A stretch of DNA of 64,000 nt from Streptomyces sp. DT2A-34 (lineage in GTDB: Bacteria; Actinomycetota; Actinomycetes; Streptomycetales; Streptomycetaceae): the NCBI RefSeq assembly GCF_030499515.1, contig NZ_JASTWJ010000001.1, positions 2,170,001-2,234,000 on the forward strand, in the 5' to 3' direction. The notes under the pieces were generated by a model that worked only from the letters and a program-made list of their open reading frames with translations, made no database searches and was not told where the DNA came from. A program made the translations under genes and the position numbers. Below are positions 61,378 to 64,000 of this stretch, piece after piece; positions within the stretch are counted from its first letter, which is position 1, and each line of letters starts with the position of its first letter.

Positions 61378-63060
61378 ATGGGTATGAGCCCCACTCCCCC
61401 CGCACGTCGCCTGCGCCTCGGCCTGCCCCGGCGGATGTTCGCGCAGGTGCTGCTGATGCAGGTGGCGATCGCCGCGGGAGTCGCGGTGCTCGCGACCGGG
61501 CTGTTCCTCGCTCCGCTCAGCGACCAGCTGGACGATCAGGCGATGCGCCGTGCGCTGTCGATCGCGCAGACCACGGCGGCCCAGCCGCAGATCGCCGAGG
61601 ATCTGGTGAGCACGCGCGCGACGGCCGACGGGCCCGTCCAGCGGGAGGCGGAGCGGATCCGCCGGGCCACCCACGCCGAGTATGTCGTCGTGATGGACCG
61701 GCGCGGCGTGCGCTGGTCCCATCCCACCCCGGGCGAGATCGGCAGGATCGTGTCGACGGACCCGGGTCAGGCCCTCGCCGGCCACGAGGTCATGCAGATC
61801 GACGACGGCACCCTGGGCCGCAGCACCCGCGGCAAGGTGCCGCTGCGCGACGGCGACGGCAAGATCGTCGGGGCGGTCTCGGTCGGTATCGCGTACGACA
61901 GCGTGCGGGCCCGGCTGCTGCACGCGATCCCCGGGCTGCTCGCGTACGCGGGCGGTGCCCTCGCGGTCGGCTCGCTGGCCGCCTGGCTCATCTCCCGCCG
62001 ACTGCAGCGGCAGACACGGGACCTGGCCTTCTCCGACATCTCGGCGCTGCTCGCGGAGCGCGAGGCCATGCTGCACGGCATCCGGGAGGGCGTCGTCGCC
62101 CTGGACCGCGGCGGCCGTATCCGTCTCCTCAACGATGAGGCTCAACGCCTGCTGGGCATCGGGGACGAGGCCGTCGGCCGGTCCCTCGACGAGGCGCTCG
62201 GCGAGGGCCGTACGACCGACGTGCTGGCCGGCCGGGTGACCGGCACCGATCTGCTCACGGTCCGCGGCCAGCGCGTCCTGGTCACCAACCGCATGCCCAC
62301 CGACGACGGCGCCGTCGCGACCCTGCGCGACCGCACCGAGCTGGAGCAGCTCGGCCGGGAGCTCGACTCCACGCGCGGCCTGATCGACGCCCTGCGCGCC
62401 CAGGACCACGAACACGCCAACCGTATGCACACGCTCCTCGGGCTGCTCGAACTGGAGATGTACGACGACGCCGTGGAGTTCGTCGGCGAGGTGGTCGGCG
62501 ATCACCGGGCCACCGCGGAGCAGGTCGCCGAGAAGATCCAGGACCCGCTGCTAGCCGCCCTCCTGGTCGGCAAGGCGACCGTGGCCGCCGAGCGCGGCGT
62601 CGCGCTGCACCTGTCGGACCGTACCCGGCTGCCGGACCGGCTGGTGGACCCCCGAGGGCTCGTCACGATCGTCGGCAACCTGGTGGACAACGCACTGGAC
62701 GCCGTCGCGGGCACGCCGCACGCGCGCGTGGAGGTCGAATCGCGCGCCGAGGGGCGCACCGCGATCCTCAGGGTGCGCGACACAGGGCCGGGAATCCCCG
62801 AGGAGCACCGCGAGTTGATCTTCACCGAGGGATGGTCCACCAAGAAGCCGCCGGCCCACCGCGAACGCGGTATCGGGCTCTCCCTGGTGCGCAGGCTCGC
62901 CGAACGGCAGGGCGGCACCGCGACCGTGGGCGAAGCGGCGGGCGGCGGCGCGGAGTTCACCGTGCTCCTGCCCGAGGCGCTGGCCGAGCCCGACCTGGAA
63001 CCGGCCGCCCTCACCGTGCCATCAGCCGCGCAGCGCACCGCCGAGGAGGAGTCGCGATGA
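61378..63060 (+). CDS. CitA/DcuS-type sensor histidine kinase
   Basis: 560 residues. TM1 ~22-42, an extracytoplasmic PAS-like (CitAP/PASC) sensor ~43-175 (REAERIRRATHAEYVVVMDRRGVRWSHP), TM2 ~180-200, a cytosolic PAS (ALLAEREAMLHGIREGVVALDRGGRIRLLNDEA) and a SPOB-type His domain with the phospho-His in DHEHANRMH (~344), then HATPase (LVDNALDAV, DTGPGIPEEHRELIFTEGWSTK, GIGLSLVRRLAERQGG). Systems of this type sense citrate or C4-dicarboxylates. The stop overlaps the regulator start (ATGA). Start could be the ATG two codons later. A solute symporter follows beyond the regulator, which fits a transport-control role. Confidence 0.9.
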   Translation: MGMSPTPPARRLRLGLPRRMFAQVLLMQVAIAAGVAVLATGLFLAPLSDQLDDQAMRRALSIAQTTAAQPQIAEDLVSTRATADGPVQREAERIRRATHAEYVVVMDRRGVRWSHPTPGEIGRIVSTDPGQALAGHEVMQIDDGTLGRSTRGKVPLRDGDGKIVGAVSVGIAYDSVRARLLHAIPGLLAYAGGALAVGSLAAWLISRRLQRQTRDLAFSDISALLAEREAMLHGIREGVVALDRGGRIRLLNDEAQRLLGIGDEAVGRSLDEALGEGRTTDVLAGRVTGTDLLTVRGQRVLVTNRMPTDDGAVATLRDRTELEQLGRELDSTRGLIDALRAQDHEHANRMHTLLGLLELEMYDDAVEFVGEVVGDHRATAEQVAEKIQDPLLAALLVGKATVAAERGVALHLSDRTRLPDRLVDPRGLVTIVGNLVDNALDAVAGTPHARVEVESRAEGRTAILRVRDTGPGIPEEHRELIFTEGWSTKKPPAHRERGIGLSLVRRLAERQGGTATVGEAAGGGAEFTVLLPEALAEPDLEPAALTVPSAAQRTAEEESR

Positions 63061-63737
63061 TCGAGGTCCTGGTCGTGGACGACGACACGCGCGTGGCGCG
63101 GGTCAACGCCGCCTACGTCGAGAAGGTGCCGGGCTTCCATGTCGCCGGCGAGGCGCACAGCGCGGCCGAGGCGCTTCGCCAGGTGGAGGAGCTGCCCCGC
63201 CTGGACCTGGTCCTCATGGATCACTATCTGCCCGACGGGACGGGCCTGTCGGTCGTCCAGGAGATGCGCCGACGCGGCCTCCAGACCGATGTGATCATGG
63301 TCACGGCGGCCCGGGACGTGTCGACGGTGCAGGCGGCGATGCGGCACGGGGCGCTGCAGTACCTGGTCAAGCCGTTCGCCTTCGCGGGCCTGCGCGCCAA
63401 GCTGGAGGCGTACGCGGAGCTGCGTCGCACCCTCGACGGCGGCGGCGAGGCGGAACAGGCCGAGGTGGACCGCATCTTCGGCGCCCTGTCCGCGTCATCG
63501 GAGCCCGACCTGCCGAAGGGCCACTCCCCCACCACCGCGGAACTCGTACGCCAGTCCCTGATGAACGCCGAAGGCCCGCTGTCGGCCCAGGAGATCGCCG
63601 ATCGGACGGGGGTGAGCCGCCAGACCGCCCAGCGCTATCTCAAGCTCCTGGAACGCACGGGCCGGGCCCGCCTCACCCTCAAGTACGGCGACGCGGGCCG
63701 CCCGGAACACCGTTACGTGTGGGCGACCCGCGCCTGA
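63057..63737 (+). CDS. CitB/DcuR-type response regulator
   Basis: 226 residues. Receiver domain with D8-D10 acidic pocket, phospho-acceptor D55 (LVLMDHYLPDG), VTAAR and KPF. The C-terminal domain has an HTH (SAQEIADRTGVSRQTAQRYLKLLERTGRARLTLKYG), the typical CitB-family arrangement. With its kinase it should control uptake of organic acids. The adjacent gene fragment at the window end (a probable sodium:solute symporter) is a candidate target, and the TTGATCAG repeats upstream are another. Confidence 0.9.
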   Translation: MIEVLVVDDDTRVARVNAAYVEKVPGFHVAGEAHSAAEALRQVEELPRLDLVLMDHYLPDGTGLSVVQEMRRRGLQTDVIMVTAARDVSTVQAAMRHGALQYLVKPFAFAGLRAKLEAYAELRRTLDGGGEAEQAEVDRIFGALSASSEPDLPKGHSPTTAELVRQSLMNAEGPLSAQEIADRTGVSRQTAQRYLKLLERTGRARLTLKYGDAGRPEHRYVWATRA

Positions 63738-63906
63738 GGCACGGCCCGTGGGGGCGGGGGAAGGAACCGTGCCGCTTCTTCATACGGATGCCGGCCGCCC
63801 ATTTATCAGCCGACTGCTCGGCATCCTGCGCGCGTCTCCTCCGTCCTGCGGCGGAGGGGAGCGTCGTACGGCGGTGAAGGCGGCGCCGACCCAAACCGCC
63901 CCCGGC

Positions 63907-64000
63907 CTAAACCGCTCCCGCCCCCGTCAGCGACCGCACCTCGGTCTCCGCGTGCTTGGCCTCGTCCGGCATCTCGGCCGAGGTGACCGTGCCGAGCCAG
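63907..64000 (-). CDS. 3' end of a probable sodium:solute (cation acetate-like) symporter
   Basis: Only the last 31 codons are in the window: WLGTVTSAEMPDEAKHAET followed by EVRSLTGAGAV and a TAG stop. The ending VRSLTGAGA, with a preceding helix of acidic/basic residues, is the usual C-terminus of Streptomyces solute:sodium symporters of the ActP type. The rest lies beyond the edge. Convergent with the two-component regulator; the call rests on a short motif. Confidence 0.5.
   Translation of the reverse strand, partial: WLGTVTSAEMPDEAKHAETEVRSLTGAGAV

Overview
The window is about 72-75% GC, with strong third-position G/C bias, frequent GTG starts and GTGA/ATGA gene overlaps. Together with marker genes (sepH, cutRS, a DasR site before ptsH, DmdR-type iron boxes, a coproporphyrin-type ferrochelatase, DUF3159/DUF3710/DUF4193/DUF5998 proteins) this points to a Streptomyces chromosome. 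From memory, the gene order from about 15.6 kb onward follows the conserved Streptomyces core (roughly the SCO5828-SCO587x/SCO5901 interval of S. coelicolor, reversed). I could not check this by search.

Positions 1-15,170 are an eroded accessory region. It starts with the end of a natural-product locus: two ABC exporter half-transporters with fused ATPase domains (the first cut by the window edge), an MbtH-like protein, and the last part of a polyketide synthase ending in a carrier domain. An IS3-family element has removed the 5' part of that synthase and also the 5' part of an endonuclease-like gene on its other side. A divergent pair of related genes of unknown function follows. Then comes a stack of insertion sequences: one IS5-like and two IS701-like elements sit side by side, separated only by CTAG, with an IS256 element nested in the first IS701. 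The region ends in a CoiA-like gene broken by an in-frame amber codon.

Positions 15,600-30,000 are core genes with a potassium theme: a frameshifted TRAM-domain RNA methyltransferase, a KimA-like APC potassium transporter, two RCK (TrkA-like) proteins, and KdpDE. After these come the thioesterase-dut-DUF3710 operon and small DUF proteins. Positions 30,000-40,000 carry cutRS, inositol monophosphatase, ferrochelatase with an iron box, an MFS exporter, an FAD-linked oxidase, the cell-division gene sepH and a thiosulfate/mercaptopyruvate sulfurtransferase.

Positions 40,000-56,000 hold tdk, an alkaline-phosphatase-fold phosphodiesterase, DUF5998, a PatA-like acyltransferase, ptsH with its DasR site, a GntR regulator, an M23 peptidase behind a c-di-AMP (ydaO) riboswitch, an M16 peptidase pair (one active, one lacking the zinc motif), parC, and a CobW-type GTPase whose stop codon overlaps that of parC. 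Positions 56,000-64,000 contain small hypotheticals, two divergent citrate synthase-like genes (one with an N-terminal HTH domain), an iron-box-controlled ferredoxin-like gene, an array of six 29-bp-period repeats, a CitA/DcuS-type two-component system, and the 3' end of a probable solute:sodium symporter.

No tRNA, rRNA, CRISPR array, integrase or replication origin was seen.
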